This document shows, piece after piece, positions 15,714 to 24,018 of a DNA stretch of 64,000 nt. The position numbers and the translations under genes are program-made. Source of the DNA: Falsihalocynthiibacter halioticoli. GTDB taxonomy: Bacteria > Pseudomonadota > Alphaproteobacteria > Rhodobacterales > Rhodobacteraceae. Position 1 is the stretch's first letter. The number at the start of each line of letters is the position of its first letter. The notes beneath the pieces were generated by a model. The model was not told the origin of the DNA, searched no databases, and worked only from the letters and a program-made list of their open reading frames with translations. The stretch is taken from contig NZ_JAOYFC010000003.1 of the NCBI RefSeq assembly GCF_025802015.1, forward strand, positions 176,761 to 240,760, read 5' to 3'.

Positions 15714-17846
15714 TTAACCCTCTTTCTTCTCTTCTTTGATTTCTTCACCAGTTTCCTGATCGACAACTTTCATCGACAGGCGAACCTTGCCGCGATCGTC
15801 AAAGCCGAGCAGTTTAACCTTCACGTCCTGACCTTCTTTGAGGACATCGGACGGGTGGTTCAAACGGCGGTTCTCGATTTGCGAAACGTGCACAAGGCCG
15901 TCGCGCTTACCGAAGAAGTTCACGAAGGCACCGAAATCAACGATCTTAACAACTTTACCGTTGTAGATCGCGCCAGCTTCTGGCTCTGCCACGATCGAGT
16001 GGATCATGTCATAGGCCTTCTGGATGGCTTCGGCGTTTGCAGAGGCGATCTTAATGATGCCGTCGTCGTTGATGTCGACCTTGGCACCCGAAGTTTCAAC
16101 GATCTCGCGGATAACCTTACCGCCAGAACCGATCACTTCACGGATCTTGTCTGTTGGAACCTGCATGGTTTCAATGCGCGGCGCGTGAGCCGAGAAATCA
16201 CCAGCTTCGGACAGGGCTTTGCTCATCTCACCGAGGATATGCACGCGGCCATCCTTGGCTTGGGCAAGAGCTTTTTCCATGATTTCCGGTGTAATGCCGG
16301 CAACCTTGATGTCCATTTGCAGCGAGGTGATACCCTCTTCTGTACCTGCAACTTTGAAGTCCATGTCGCCGAGGTGATCTTCGTCGCCGAGGATGTCGGT
16401 GAGGATCGCATAGGAGCCGTCTTCTTCGAGGATCAGACCCATTGCAACACCCGCAACAGGCGCCTTAAGCGGAACGCCCGCGTCCATCATCGAGAGCGAG
16501 CCGCCACAGACGGAAGCCATCGAAGAGGAACCGTTGGATTCGGTGATCTCGGATACAACGCGAACTGTGTACGGGAAATCAGTTGCTGCAGGCAGAACTG
16601 CCTGAAGCGCACGCCAAGCAAGCTTACCGTGGCCGATTTCACGACGGCCTGGAGGGCCAAAGCGGCCAACTTCACCCACAGAATAGGGAGGGAAGTTGTA
16701 ATGCAGAAGGAAGTTGCTGCGGTATGTGCCGGTCAGTGCGTCGATCATTTGCTCGTCGTCGCCTGTGCCGAGTGTGGTGATCACAAGGCCCTGTGTCTCG
16801 CCACGTGTAAACAGCGCGGAGCCGTGTGTACGTGGCAGGATACCGGTTTCGGAGACAATCGGGCGAACAGTTGTTGTGTCACGGCCATCAATACGCTTGC
16901 CGGTTTTAACAACGTCACCACGGAGAATGCCGGACTCAAGCTTTTTGAGCGCGGAACCGAGGTTCTCGTCCTCAAGCTGCTCTTCAGTCAGCGCAGCCTT
17001 GATAGCTTCGCGAGCCTCTGCAACGGCGCCTGTGCGTTCTTGCTTATCGGTGATCGCATAGGCCGCGCGCATCTTGTCTTCGCCTGCGGCTTTGACAGCT
17101 TCGTAAAGCTCCGAGTAATCGACTGGCTGGAAGTCAAAGGGCTCTTTCGCACATTCTTCGGCCAATTCGATAATCAGGTCGATCACCGGCTGGATGGAAT
17201 CATGCGCAAACTTAACCGCGCCGAGCATCTCGGCTTCGGACAGTTCGTATGCTTCGGACTCAACCATCATCACGGCGTCTTTTGTACCGGCAACCACAAG
17301 ATCGAGACGCTGATCTGGGTTATTGCGCAGATCGTGCATGTCATCGACAGATGGGTTCAGCGTGTATTCGCCATCAGTGAAACCAACGCGGCATGCGCCG
17401 ATTGGGCCCATGAACGGAGCACCAGAAATTGTGAGCGCAGCAGAAGCAGCGATCATCGCAACCATGTCTGGGTCATTCACAAGGTCGTGGCTCAGAACTG
17501 TACAGATCACCAGAACTTCGTTTTTGAAGCCAGGAACAAACAGCGGGCGGATCGGACGGTCGATCAGACGGCTTGTCAGCGTCTCTTTCTCGGTCGGACG
17601 CGCTTCGCGCTTGAAGAAACCACCAGGAACTTTACCGGCAGCATAGTATTTTTCGTTGTAATGAACGGTCAGCGGAAAGAAATCCTGACCAGGCTTTTGC
17701 GACTTGGCAAAAGTAACGTTGGCCATAACGGAGGTTTCACCCAAAGTGGCGATAACCGAACCGTCTGCCTGACGAGCAACCTTGCCCGTTTCGAGTGTCA
17801 GCGTTTCGTCGCCCCACTCAATCGATTTTTTAGTTTCGTTAAACAT
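15714..17846 (-). CDS. pnp: polyribonucleotide nucleotidyltransferase
   Basis: A 710-residue PNPase, the phosphorolytic 3'-5' exoribonuclease of the degradosome. Two RNase PH domains are evident; the second has TLGTGDDEQMIDALTG and GRREIGHGKLAWRAL, and SESNGSSSMASVCGGSL-type residues sit in the active site. A KH domain (VIGSGGKVIREIVE) and a C-terminal S1 domain (GAIYNGKVVKIVDFGAFVNF) follow. The start MFNETKKSIEWG at 17846 has AGGAAA upstream; the longer in-frame extension is not conserved. It is downstream of rpsO with a terminator-like hairpin between, the classical rpsO-pnp order in which partial read-through and processing set pnp expression. Confidence 0.97.
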   Translation of the reverse strand: MFNETKKSIEWGDETLTLETGKVARQADGSVIATLGETSVMANVTFAKSQKPGQDFFPLTVHYNEKYYAAGKVPGGFFKREARPTEKETLTSRLIDRPIRPLFVPGFKNEVLVICTVLSHDLVNDPDMVAMIAASAALTISGAPFMGPIGACRVGFTDGEYTLNPSVDDMHDLRNNPDQRLDLVVAGTKDAVMMVESEAYELSEAEMLGAVKFAHDSIQPVIDLIIELAEECAKEPFDFQPVDYSELYEAVKAAGEDKMRAAYAITDKQERTGAVAEAREAIKAALTEEQLEDENLGSALKKLESGILRGDVVKTGKRIDGRDTTTVRPIVSETGILPRTHGSALFTRGETQGLVITTLGTGDDEQMIDALTGTYRSNFLLHYNFPPYSVGEVGRFGPPGRREIGHGKLAWRALQAVLPAATDFPYTVRVVSEITESNGSSSMASVCGGSLSMMDAGVPLKAPVAGVAMGLILEEDGSYAILTDILGDEDHLGDMDFKVAGTEEGITSLQMDIKVAGITPEIMEKALAQAKDGRVHILGEMSKALSEAGDFSAHAPRIETMQVPTDKIREVIGSGGKVIREIVETSGAKVDINDDGIIKIASANAEAIQKAYDMIHSIVAEPEAGAIYNGKVVKIVDFGAFVNFFGKRDGLVHVSQIENRRLNHPSDVLKEGQDVKVKLLGFDDRGKVRLSMKVVDQETGEEIKEEKKEG

Positions 17847-18060
17847 ATCGTTTCCTAATAGGGAGCTAGCCCGGCCCTCCGGGTCTCCCGTTTGCATGGC
17901 GGCCCCATTGCCGCCGATCCCTCTATCTTTATTTCGAGTGCCAGGATCCAAACACTACGTCTCAGATATAGCGGCCATACAATAAAACAACGCGTTTGGG
18001 AACAGCGATTGTTTGGTGGCCGTTGCGTGAGAGCAAACCCGCTCGCCTCACCCACGCTTC

Positions 18061-18093
18061 AAAACAAAAACGCCCGCGAGAGTATCGCAGGCG
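18061..18093 (-). terminator. rpsO terminator / rpsO-pnp intergenic hairpin
   Basis: On the minus strand CGCCTGCGA pairs with TCGCGGGCG (one T-G wobble) around a TACTC loop and is followed by TTTTTGTTTT. It lies 26 bases after the rpsO stop codon and 215 bases before the pnp start. It should end most rpsO transcripts and leave pnp to read-through or to its own promoter in the remaining gap (17847-18060), where I see no clear promoter motif. Confidence 0.85.
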
Positions 18094-18118
18094 CTTCCGT
18101 ATTCTTGCTTGATTAAGC

Positions 18119-18388
18119 TTAGCGGCGAAGGCCGAGGCGCTTGATCAGGTCTTGGTAACGATCTTCGCTTTTGCCGCGGAGATAGTCCAAAAGCTTACGA
18201 CGGAGCGCAACCATCTTAAGAAGGCCACGGCGACCGTGGTTGTCTTTCTTGTGGGTTTTGAAGTGCTCTGTCAGTGTCGCGATACGCGAGGAAAGGATAG
18301 CAATCTGTACTTCGGGCGAACCTGTGTCGCCTTCTTTGATTGCGAATTCTTTCATCAGGCGTGCTTTTTCTTCAGCAGTAATCGACAT
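18119..18388 (-). CDS. rpsO: 30S ribosomal protein S15
   Basis: An 89-residue S15, the standard length. It opens MSITAEEKARLMKEF and contains GDTGSPEVQIAILSSRIATLTEHFKTHKKD and the 16S-binding GRRGLLKMVALRRKLLDYL. It binds the central domain of 16S rRNA early in 30S assembly. AAGGAGA lies six to seven bases before ATG 18388; an in-frame start 18 codons upstream is not used in the family. It sits between truB-side genes and pnp in the usual order. S15 often represses its own translation, but I could not recognise the regulatory fold here. Confidence 0.98.
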   Translation of the reverse strand: MSITAEEKARLMKEFAIKEGDTGSPEVQIAILSSRIATLTEHFKTHKKDNHGRRGLLKMVALRRKLLDYLRGKSEDRYQDLIKRLGLRR

Positions 18389-18548
18389 CGGGGTCTCCTT
18401 GTCTAAAGGGTTAATGGCGCGAGCCGGGATGTCGTCCAGCAAGGCCCGTGGAGGGGTCCGTCAGAGAGTCTCTGGTCGGATTGCGGGCGTATAAGGGAGA
18501 TTCCCCAAAAAAGAAAGGGGTTTTCGTTCCTCAGCGCAGATTCAGATT

Positions 18549-18836
18549 CTATTCGCTTGGTCTGCCCTGAATTTCGTCAGCGATTTCTTTGGCCCATTCG
18601 CCAAATATTGGAATGAAATCTATCTGCGAGAGCGCAAAAACCAAAACGGAGGCCAGGATCGAAGCGCCGAGTACCGTACCAAGGCCGAACGCCAATCCGC
18701 GCATTAGCTGAAATCCGATTGTCCGCCATTTCGATTTGTAGATGCGAAAGAACTTTTGATTATTCAGGCGCGTGACTTCTGCTTTCAGTGCTTGGACCTC
18801 TTGAAGCAGGCTGTCACTGTCATTCGTTTCTGTCAT
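18549..18836 (-). CDS. DUF5665 small membrane protein
   Basis: A 95-residue protein of unknown function. An acidic N-terminal heptad-like stretch (SLLQEVQALKAEVTRLNNQ) suggests a short coiled coil. It is followed by a basic patch and one strong hydrophobic helix (about 55-78, GLAFGLGTVLGASILASVLVFAL), then a polar tail with IPIFGEWAKEIADEI. This matches what I know of DUF5665. The start at 18836 overlaps the stop of the DUF1643 gene by four bases (ATGA), so the two are translationally coupled. It is probably an inner-membrane protein; no function is assigned. Confidence 0.72.
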   Translation of the reverse strand: MTETNDSDSLLQEVQALKAEVTRLNNQKFFRIYKSKWRTIGFQLMRGLAFGLGTVLGASILASVLVFALSQIDFIPIFGEWAKEIADEIQGRPSE

Positions 18837-19339
18837 GGCAAATTCCAAGGCTCTGGTTGGACTGAATAACTTATATAGAGAGGATGCTTCGGATGCCCTG
18901 CTTTTGACAGACCTAAATGATAGAGGGTCTGCCCTTGCAGCAATTTCGCCACCGCTTCACCTCGATTGAGATGCGCGCCGTGCGTACCCCATGCGCAAAT
19001 GATCGTGTCGGCCCACGCGCACCCTTCTAAAATCGCAGCATCGTTCTCTGGGCCAACAGGATCAGCAGCAGCCCGCATCTTCCGCGGGTCCGTATCTCGC
19101 CACGCAAAAATATTCGCGACCCGAAACCCGCCAAATCCCAAGGCCCGCGCGCGGCGTTCACACCGTTCAACGGTTGGGTCGTTTTGCACTTCTGTGGCGG
19201 TTGACGGGTTGAGCATGATAAAGAAGGCCCGTTTCCCCGCCTCATCCCAAACGCGTGTCAGGCTGTAACGGTATTTCTCGCAATCCGAATAGACGGCAGT
19301 TGATGGCGCGTCATCCTTGATGTGGCTTCTTGTAATCAT
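18833..19339 (-). CDS. DUF1643 family protein
   Basis: A 168-residue cytoplasmic protein of the DUF1643 family. Diagnostic segments are YRYSLTRVWDEAGKRAFFIMLNPSTATEVQNDPTVERCERRARALGFGGFRVANIFAWRDTDP and IICAWGTHG, quoted here only as landmarks over residues 24-118. The conserved MLNPSTA and CERRA residues look like an active or binding site, but no reaction is established to my knowledge. Start choice between ATG 19339 and a TTG 15 bases upstream is uncertain because neither has a clear ribosome site. It lies 30 bases after truB on the same strand. Confidence 0.8.
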   Translation of the reverse strand: MITRSHIKDDAPSTAVYSDCEKYRYSLTRVWDEAGKRAFFIMLNPSTATEVQNDPTVERCERRARALGFGGFRVANIFAWRDTDPRKMRAAADPVGPENDAAILEGCAWADTIICAWGTHGAHLNRGEAVAKLLQGQTLYHLGLSKAGHPKHPLYISYSVQPEPWNLP

Positions 19340-19369
19340 GCTTGTTTGTTGCAATGCCCTACGCGGTTA

Positions 19370-20281
19370 TCAAGTGTCTTGATTAAATACGCGGCTTGGG
19401 TGGAGTTCACCCGATTTATAGACCCCGACAGCAACCGCCTTGCCGTCCAAACTGCCCCAACATTCGTCGCCAAACTGCACATCTGCCCCGATCACCATGC
19501 CGGGATTGCCGTTGCGCAACCGCATTGCGCCTTCGGGTGTGCATTTCACCTCTGGCAGGTCTTCAAGGCCGATCTCCAGAGGGCGCAAATGTGTGTCTAA
19601 CGCTGGGTCTTTGGCCAGTTTCTCTATTGTTTCAACCGATATGCCATCTTCGGCGTCGAATGGGCCAGACCAGATGCGACGCAGTTCCCGGACATGGCCG
19701 AAACAGCCCAGTTTCTCGCCCAAATCCCGCGCAATGGCGCGCACGTAGCCGCCCTTCCCACAGGTCATCTCAAGCGTCACGTGATCCTCGTCGGGGCGAT
19801 CAACGAGCACCAGCTCTTCAACGTATAAGGGGCGCGCCGCGATCTCGAAGTCCTGATCGTCGCGGGCAAGTTTATAAGCCCGTTGACCATCGATTTTAAC
19901 GGCCGAAAATTTGGGCGGGATTTGCTCTATATCGCCGACAAAAGCCAGTAGCGCTTCTTTGATCTCATCATCGCTCGGGCGCAGATCGGATTCGTTGATT
20001 ACTTCGCCTTCCGCGTCATCGGTATTCGTGGCTTGGCCAAGGCGCACTGTGAATTGATAGGCTTTGAGCGCATCGGTGATGTAAGGAACCGTCTTTGTCG
20101 CTTCACCGAGCGCAACCGCAAGAACTCCCGTCGCTTCAGGGTCTAATGTGCCTGCATGGCCTGCTTTCTGTGCGCCAAGTGCCCAGCGCACCTTGTTGAC
20201 AACGGCATTGGAACTGATGCCCCCAGGTTTATCCACGACCATCCAGCCGGAAATATTGCGACCCTTGCGTTTACGACCCAT
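19370..20281 (-). CDS. truB: tRNA pseudouridine(55) synthase
   Basis: A 303-residue TruB that makes pseudouridine 55 in the T loop of tRNAs. The catalytic aspartate is in AGHAGTLDPEATGVL. Other landmarks are WMVVDKPGGISSN at the start, PPKFSAVKIDGQRAY in the middle and CGKGGYVRAIARDLGEKLG, followed by a C-terminal PUA-like region. AGGAC six bases upstream supports ATG 20281. It sits between the glycosidase-like gene and DUF1643 in the rbfA-truB-rpsO-pnp block. Nothing is abnormal. Confidence 0.97.
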   Translation of the reverse strand: MGRKRKGRNISGWMVVDKPGGISSNAVVNKVRWALGAQKAGHAGTLDPEATGVLAVALGEATKTVPYITDALKAYQFTVRLGQATNTDDAEGEVINESDLRPSDDEIKEALLAFVGDIEQIPPKFSAVKIDGQRAYKLARDDQDFEIAARPLYVEELVLVDRPDEDHVTLEMTCGKGGYVRAIARDLGEKLGCFGHVRELRRIWSGPFDAEDGISVETIEKLAKDPALDTHLRPLEIGLEDLPEVKCTPEGAMRLRNGNPGMVIGADVQFGDECWGSLDGKAVAVGVYKSGELHPSRVFNQDT

Positions 20282-20345
20282 AGAACTGTCCTGCGTTGTG
20301 TTAAGCCGCGCGTGCTATCGGGCCGCGCGGCGTTCGTCAATACGG

Positions 20346-21083
20346 CTATCGGTCTGTGACCAAGCCGACGATGGGGCCAATCGGCAGGCCGATATCGCGG
20401 CGGCCAACTTCTGGCGCATAGAGGCGCGAAACTTTGCCGTCGAAAAAGAGCGCGTTCGGAACTTTGATGTGATCGCGGAAGAACCGCCCGAAATCGTGAA
20501 AATTCACTTGCTGGTTCGAGATTGCGAAAATGGCTGTTTTCCCGTCCGCAGTGGTTCCGACACCATTGCGATAATACCGCGAATCGCCATTTGGAATGAA
20601 GCGCGGGTGCAGCTCGCCATCAATCACAAGCATCGGGCCGGATTGTGAGGCGAAACGGCAGTCTGGTTTTGCGGCTTCGAATACGGTTGTTTCGATTACA
20701 TCAACCCTCCTGTCGCTAATGCAAAAAACTCCGTTTGGCGTAAGGCCAAAATTCCCGACCCCACCTCCGTGGCTAACGGGTGTGAGCTCTTTTCCGTTCT
20801 CCACAAACAACCCAACAGGCATCCGATTGGAGTGATACATGCCAGCGTTCATCGCAAATACAAGCGCTTTGCCCTCGGCCTTGAGGGCCGCATTTACGGC
20901 ACTAAACCCGCCCAAAATGCGATTTTCATCGTTTCGCAGGAAAAGCCGTAAATCGTCCTCTGCGTCTGCACGACACACGGTGTAGGCGTTACTCTCAAAT
21001 TCTTCGACAGCGCATTGCGCGGCGGCTGAATGCCCCGTGATTACTGCGAAAAAGCCAAGAAGGAAGCTAAGACTGCGTATCAT
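20346..21083 (-). CDS. secreted NAGPA-domain phosphodiester glycosidase-like protein
   Basis: A 245-residue exported protein. The signal peptide is MIRSLSFLLGFFAVITGHSAAAQ. The mature chain matches the NAGPA/DUF2233 family (phosphodiester glycosidase fold): VFAMNAGMYHSNRMPVGLFVENG, GNFGLTPNGVFCI, SGPMLVIDGE and PNALFFDGKVSRLY. Eukaryotic relatives remove GlcNAc from mannose-6-phosphate diesters, and bacterial relatives act on cell-wall or exopolysaccharide phosphodiesters; the substrate here is unknown. The start overlaps the end of rbfA by 17 bases. It separates rbfA from truB, which are usually adjacent. Confidence 0.8.
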   Translation of the reverse strand: MIRSLSFLLGFFAVITGHSAAAQCAVEEFESNAYTVCRADAEDDLRLFLRNDENRILGGFSAVNAALKAEGKALVFAMNAGMYHSNRMPVGLFVENGKELTPVSHGGGVGNFGLTPNGVFCISDRRVDVIETTVFEAAKPDCRFASQSGPMLVIDGELHPRFIPNGDSRYYRNGVGTTADGKTAIFAISNQQVNFHDFGRFFRDHIKVPNALFFDGKVSRLYAPEVGRRDIGLPIGPIVGLVTDR

Positions 21084-21489
21084 CCGTATCGTCCAGCGGT
21101 GCGATATCGCGTTGAACATTGTCTTGGGACAGAAGGCGGCGTGTTTCATCCATCCGATCAAACGTATCGTCGATCGCATAGCGCACTTCGGGCGAATGCT
21201 TCAGGCCCATCTTCTTAGTGATAATGCGGCGAATCTCGTGTCTATTCTCTCGCAAACTGGCCAATGCCTCTTCTTGCCCTTGTCCACCAAGGGGCAGGAC
21301 ATAAGCCGTGGCGATCCGAAGATCGGGCGTTACCCGAACCTCGCCCACGGTGATAGACATGCGGTTCAAGTCAGGATCGTGAATTTCGCCCCGATTGAGC
21401 GTCTCTGAAAGTGTCCGGCGGATCAACTCGCCGACGCGAAGCTGACGCTGTGAAGGTGCCTTGCCGGCGCGGTTTGCGTTTTTAGCCAT
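21067..21489 (-). CDS. rbfA: 30S ribosome-binding factor A
   Basis: A 140-residue RbfA, a single KH-like domain that binds free 30S subunits during 16S maturation and cold adaptation. The core QRQLRVGELIRRTLSETL, SITVGEVRVTPDLRIATAYVLPLGG and MGLKHSPEVRYAIDDTFDRMDE are all family residues. The start MAKNANRAGKAPS (21489) fits relatives; MTAM three codons upstream is an alternative. It heads the minus-strand block leading to pnp and is divergent from dapB across 98 bases. infB and nusA, often upstream of rbfA elsewhere, are absent here. Confidence 0.94.
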   Translation of the reverse strand: MAKNANRAGKAPSQRQLRVGELIRRTLSETLNRGEIHDPDLNRMSITVGEVRVTPDLRIATAYVLPLGGQGQEEALASLRENRHEIRRIITKKMGLKHSPEVRYAIDDTFDRMDETRRLLSQDNVQRDIAPLDDTDDTQS

Positions 21490-21587
21490 AGCCGTCATGT
21501 AAGCATGAAACACCCGATGGGCAACAGGGCTTTGCTTTGAGCGCGGCTTGGGGTTAAACGAAGGCAAGCCGATAAAAGGAACGCTCA

Positions 21588-22397
21588 ATGACCAACGCAA
21601 CGAAAATAGTGATCACCGGATGCTCTGGCCGTATGGGGCAAATGCTCATTAAGACGGTTCTGGAAAACGATAAAACAGAGCTTTCAGGCGTTGTTGAACG
21701 GTCTGGGCATGATTGGGTTGGCCGCGATGTTGGCGAGGCCATGGGCGGGCAGGCGCTCGGCGTGACTGTGTCTGATGATATTTCCGAAGCGCTAAAGGGT
21801 GCGGACGTTGTGATTGATTTCACCGCGCCTCAGGCCACGATACAATTCGCTAAGGCGGCCGCCGAAGCGGGCGTTGCGCATGTCATCGGCACCACGGGGT
21901 TCAGTGACGCAGAGATTGAAGCGCTTGCCGAGCCCGCGCAGGAAACCGCGATCGTGCGCGCTGGCAACATGAGCCTCGGTGTGAATCTCTTGACCCAACT
22001 TACCAAGAAAGTGGCTGCTGCGCTCGATGAGGACTATGACATCGAGATCGTGGAGGCCCATCACCACCATAAAGTCGACGCTCCATCAGGGACCGCCCTG
22101 ATGCTTGGTGAAGCGGCGGCAGAGGGGCGTGGCGTTGACCTTGGCGAGGTATCAGATCGCGGGCGTGACGGGATTACTGGTGCGCGTAAGAAGGGCGATA
22201 TCGGGTTCGCCGTAGTGCGCGGAGGCGATATTGTGGGCGAGCATGAAGTTATGTTTGCAGCAGCAGGCGAGCGGATCGTGCTTCGCCATATGGCCACGGA
22301 CCGCGCGATCTTTAGCCGTGGGGCGATCAAAGCTGCGATTTGGGCGGCCAAGCAAAAACCTGGTGCTTACGACATGTTGGATGTGTTGGGCCTCTGA
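21588..22397 (+). CDS. dapB: 4-hydroxy-tetrahydrodipicolinate reductase
   Basis: A 269-residue DapB, the NAD(P)H-dependent reductase of the diaminopimelate/lysine pathway. The dinucleotide-binding start is ITGCSGRMGQMLI. The catalytic and substrate-binding segment EAHHHHKVDAPSGTAL carries the paired histidines and the lysine, and AGNMSLGVNLL is the hinge motif. AAAGGA seven bases upstream supports ATG 21588. It is divergent from rbfA. It complements the DapC-like aminotransferase near the left end as a second lysine/diaminopimelate gene. Confidence 0.97.
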   Translation: MTNATKIVITGCSGRMGQMLIKTVLENDKTELSGVVERSGHDWVGRDVGEAMGGQALGVTVSDDISEALKGADVVIDFTAPQATIQFAKAAAEAGVAHVIGTTGFSDAEIEALAEPAQETAIVRAGNMSLGVNLLTQLTKKVAAALDEDYDIEIVEAHHHHKVDAPSGTALMLGEAAAEGRGVDLGEVSDRGRDGITGARKKGDIGFAVVRGGDIVGEHEVMFAAAGERIVLRHMATDRAIFSRGAIKAAIWAAKQKPGAYDMLDVLGL

Positions 22398-22418
22398 CTA
22401 GGCTCTGTTGCTGCCAAA

Positions 22419-22589
22419 TCAGAAATCTACGGCGATGCCTTTGCGCTCCCAATCTCCATAACGAACTGGTTCTGGCCCTTCGCGGCCACCGAGTTCGGTT
22501 GGGAGTTCTGTTTGCTTTTGCTTACGCCGCTCTTCGGCTTCGGCCAGCGCGCGCTTAGCAGCATCGGGCAGGTCTTGTTTTTCGCTCAT
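22419..22589 (-). CDS. DUF1674 / SDHAF4-like small protein
   Basis: A 56-residue protein ending in GREGPEPVRYGDWERKGIAVDF, the C-terminal signature of DUF1674. In eukaryotes this family is SDHAF4, a chaperone that binds the flavinylated succinate dehydrogenase subunit. The N-terminal half is a charged helix (AAKRALAEAEERRKQ). AAGGA upstream of ATG 22589 supports the start, although a much longer in-frame reading frame exists. It converges on dapB with 21 bases between stops and is divergent from rsmB. A succinate dehydrogenase assembly role is inferred from the family. Confidence 0.85.
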   Translation of the reverse strand: MSEKQDLPDAAKRALAEAEERRKQKQTELPTELGGREGPEPVRYGDWERKGIAVDF

Positions 22590-22636
22590 GTGACAAGTCC
22601 TTGTTTTGGGCGTGTGCATGATATACCTCAGCCGGC

Positions 22637-23929
22637 ATGGCGCGTAAAACCCCAAATACAAAACCCCAGCAAGGCATAGAAGCCCGCCGCGCGGCGGTAC
22701 AACTGCTGAATGCTGTGACGGGTAAGAAGCGATTGCTTTCCGAAGTAAGCGGCCCAAAAGGCCCGTTGGGCAAACTCGACGCTGCGGATAAAGCGCGCGC
22801 GCAGCGACTTGCGCTTGATACGCTGCGCAATCTTGATCGCGCTGATCGCATCCTTGGTCCGTTTTTGCGCCGTCGACCTCCAGAAGAAGTTCATAACATC
22901 CTTCGCCTCGCGGCAACGGAGATCTTCGTCGAAAAAGCGCCCGCTCATGGTGTTGGAAACGCGCTTGTAGCGATTGCGCGCGAGATTAAGGCGACGAGTC
23001 ATTCCGCGGGAATGGTCAATGCAGTTGTGCGCCGTTTGGGCGAATTAGAGACTGAAAAATGGGATAAACTGCCTGTTCCGCGTTTGCCAAAGTGGCTGCG
23101 GAAACCGTTGATTGCGGATTATGGCAAGGCGACGGTCGAAGCGATCGAGCATTCCCATGCCAATGGCGCGCCGCTTGATCTCTCCTTCAAAGCAGATGCG
23201 AAATTGCCAGAAGGGGAGCGTACTCCAACTGGAAGCCTGCGCATCAAAGACGCTGGTCAGGTCACTGCCCTTGAGGGGTATCAGGACGGCGGATGGTGGG
23301 TGCAGGACGCAGCTGCGGCACTTCCGGTTAATATTCTCGCGCCGAAAAAAGGCGAGGCAATTCTCGATCTCTGCGCCGCACCAGGTGGCAAGACGATGCA
23401 ACTCGCAAGCGCAGGGGCCGATGTTACGGCGGTTGATATTTCTGAAAGCCGTATGGGTCGGGTGCGTGAAAACCTTGCGCGGACCAAGCTGACCGCCAAA
23501 ACCACTGTCTCTGATGCGCTCGAGTTCAAAGAGGGCAGCTTTGACGCGATCCTTTTGGATGCGCCCTGCACAGCTACAGGAACGATTCGCCGTCATCCGG
23601 ACCTGCCCTATGCCAAGGATGGTTCCGAATTTCCGGCGCTGTTCGAGCTTCAGGAAAAGATGCTCGATCATGCTCTAACCTTGCTGAAACCGGGCGGTCG
23701 GCTTGTTTTCTGTACGTGTTCGCTGCTGTTTGACGAAGGCGAAATTCAAGTTGAAGACGCGCTCAAACGTCACCCGAATCTCACCGTCGATAAAGACGCA
23801 CTTCTTGTTGAGGGCGTGGAACCCGAGTGGGTTTCCAAGGAGGGCGGGCTGCGCATCCGGCCCGATTTTTGGAGTGATATCGGTGGCTTGGATGGCTTCT
23901 ATATCGCGGTGCTTCGGCAAAAGTCATAA
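22637..23929 (+). CDS. rsmB: 16S rRNA m5C967-type methyltransferase RsmB
   Basis: A 430-residue RsmB/Sun protein with an N-terminal NusB-like RNA-binding domain (about 1-140) and a Rossmann SAM-dependent methyltransferase domain. SAM binding is at ILDLCAAPGGKTMQLA. The two catalytic cysteines are in LLDAPCTATGTIRRHPD (motif IV) and VFCTCSLLFDEGE (motif VI). It methylates 16S rRNA cytosine 967 (E. coli numbering). The start is preceded by only a weak ribosome site. It diverges from the DUF1674 gene across 47 bases and precedes the heparinase-like gene. Confidence 0.94.
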   Translation: MARKTPNTKPQQGIEARRAAVQLLNAVTGKKRLLSEVSGPKGPLGKLDAADKARAQRLALDTLRNLDRADRILGPFLRRRPPEEVHNILRLAATEIFVEKAPAHGVGNALVAIAREIKATSHSAGMVNAVVRRLGELETEKWDKLPVPRLPKWLRKPLIADYGKATVEAIEHSHANGAPLDLSFKADAKLPEGERTPTGSLRIKDAGQVTALEGYQDGGWWVQDAAAALPVNILAPKKGEAILDLCAAPGGKTMQLASAGADVTAVDISESRMGRVRENLARTKLTAKTTVSDALEFKEGSFDAILLDAPCTATGTIRRHPDLPYAKDGSEFPALFELQEKMLDHALTLLKPGGRLVFCTCSLLFDEGEIQVEDALKRHPNLTVDKDALLVEGVEPEWVSKEGGLRIRPDFWSDIGGLDGFYIAVLRQKS

Positions 23930-24018
23930 CGCCCTAAAATAGCGGTGACAGGCGCGACCTCACCTCATATGCTGCTGTCAGAACAATAAGCACGTCAGCA
24001 ATCGACGAGGCAGGGCAG

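Noticed and set aside
15855..17858. A 667-codon open frame on the plus strand opposite pnp
   Set aside because: It is the antisense shadow of pnp; composition is rich in Cys, His and Asn with no family motif, and the minus-strand frame is unmistakable PNPase.
18500..18530. CCCC/GGGG hairpin between the DUF5665 gene and rpsO
   Set aside because: Only four base pairs and no T run on the minus strand where it would be needed.
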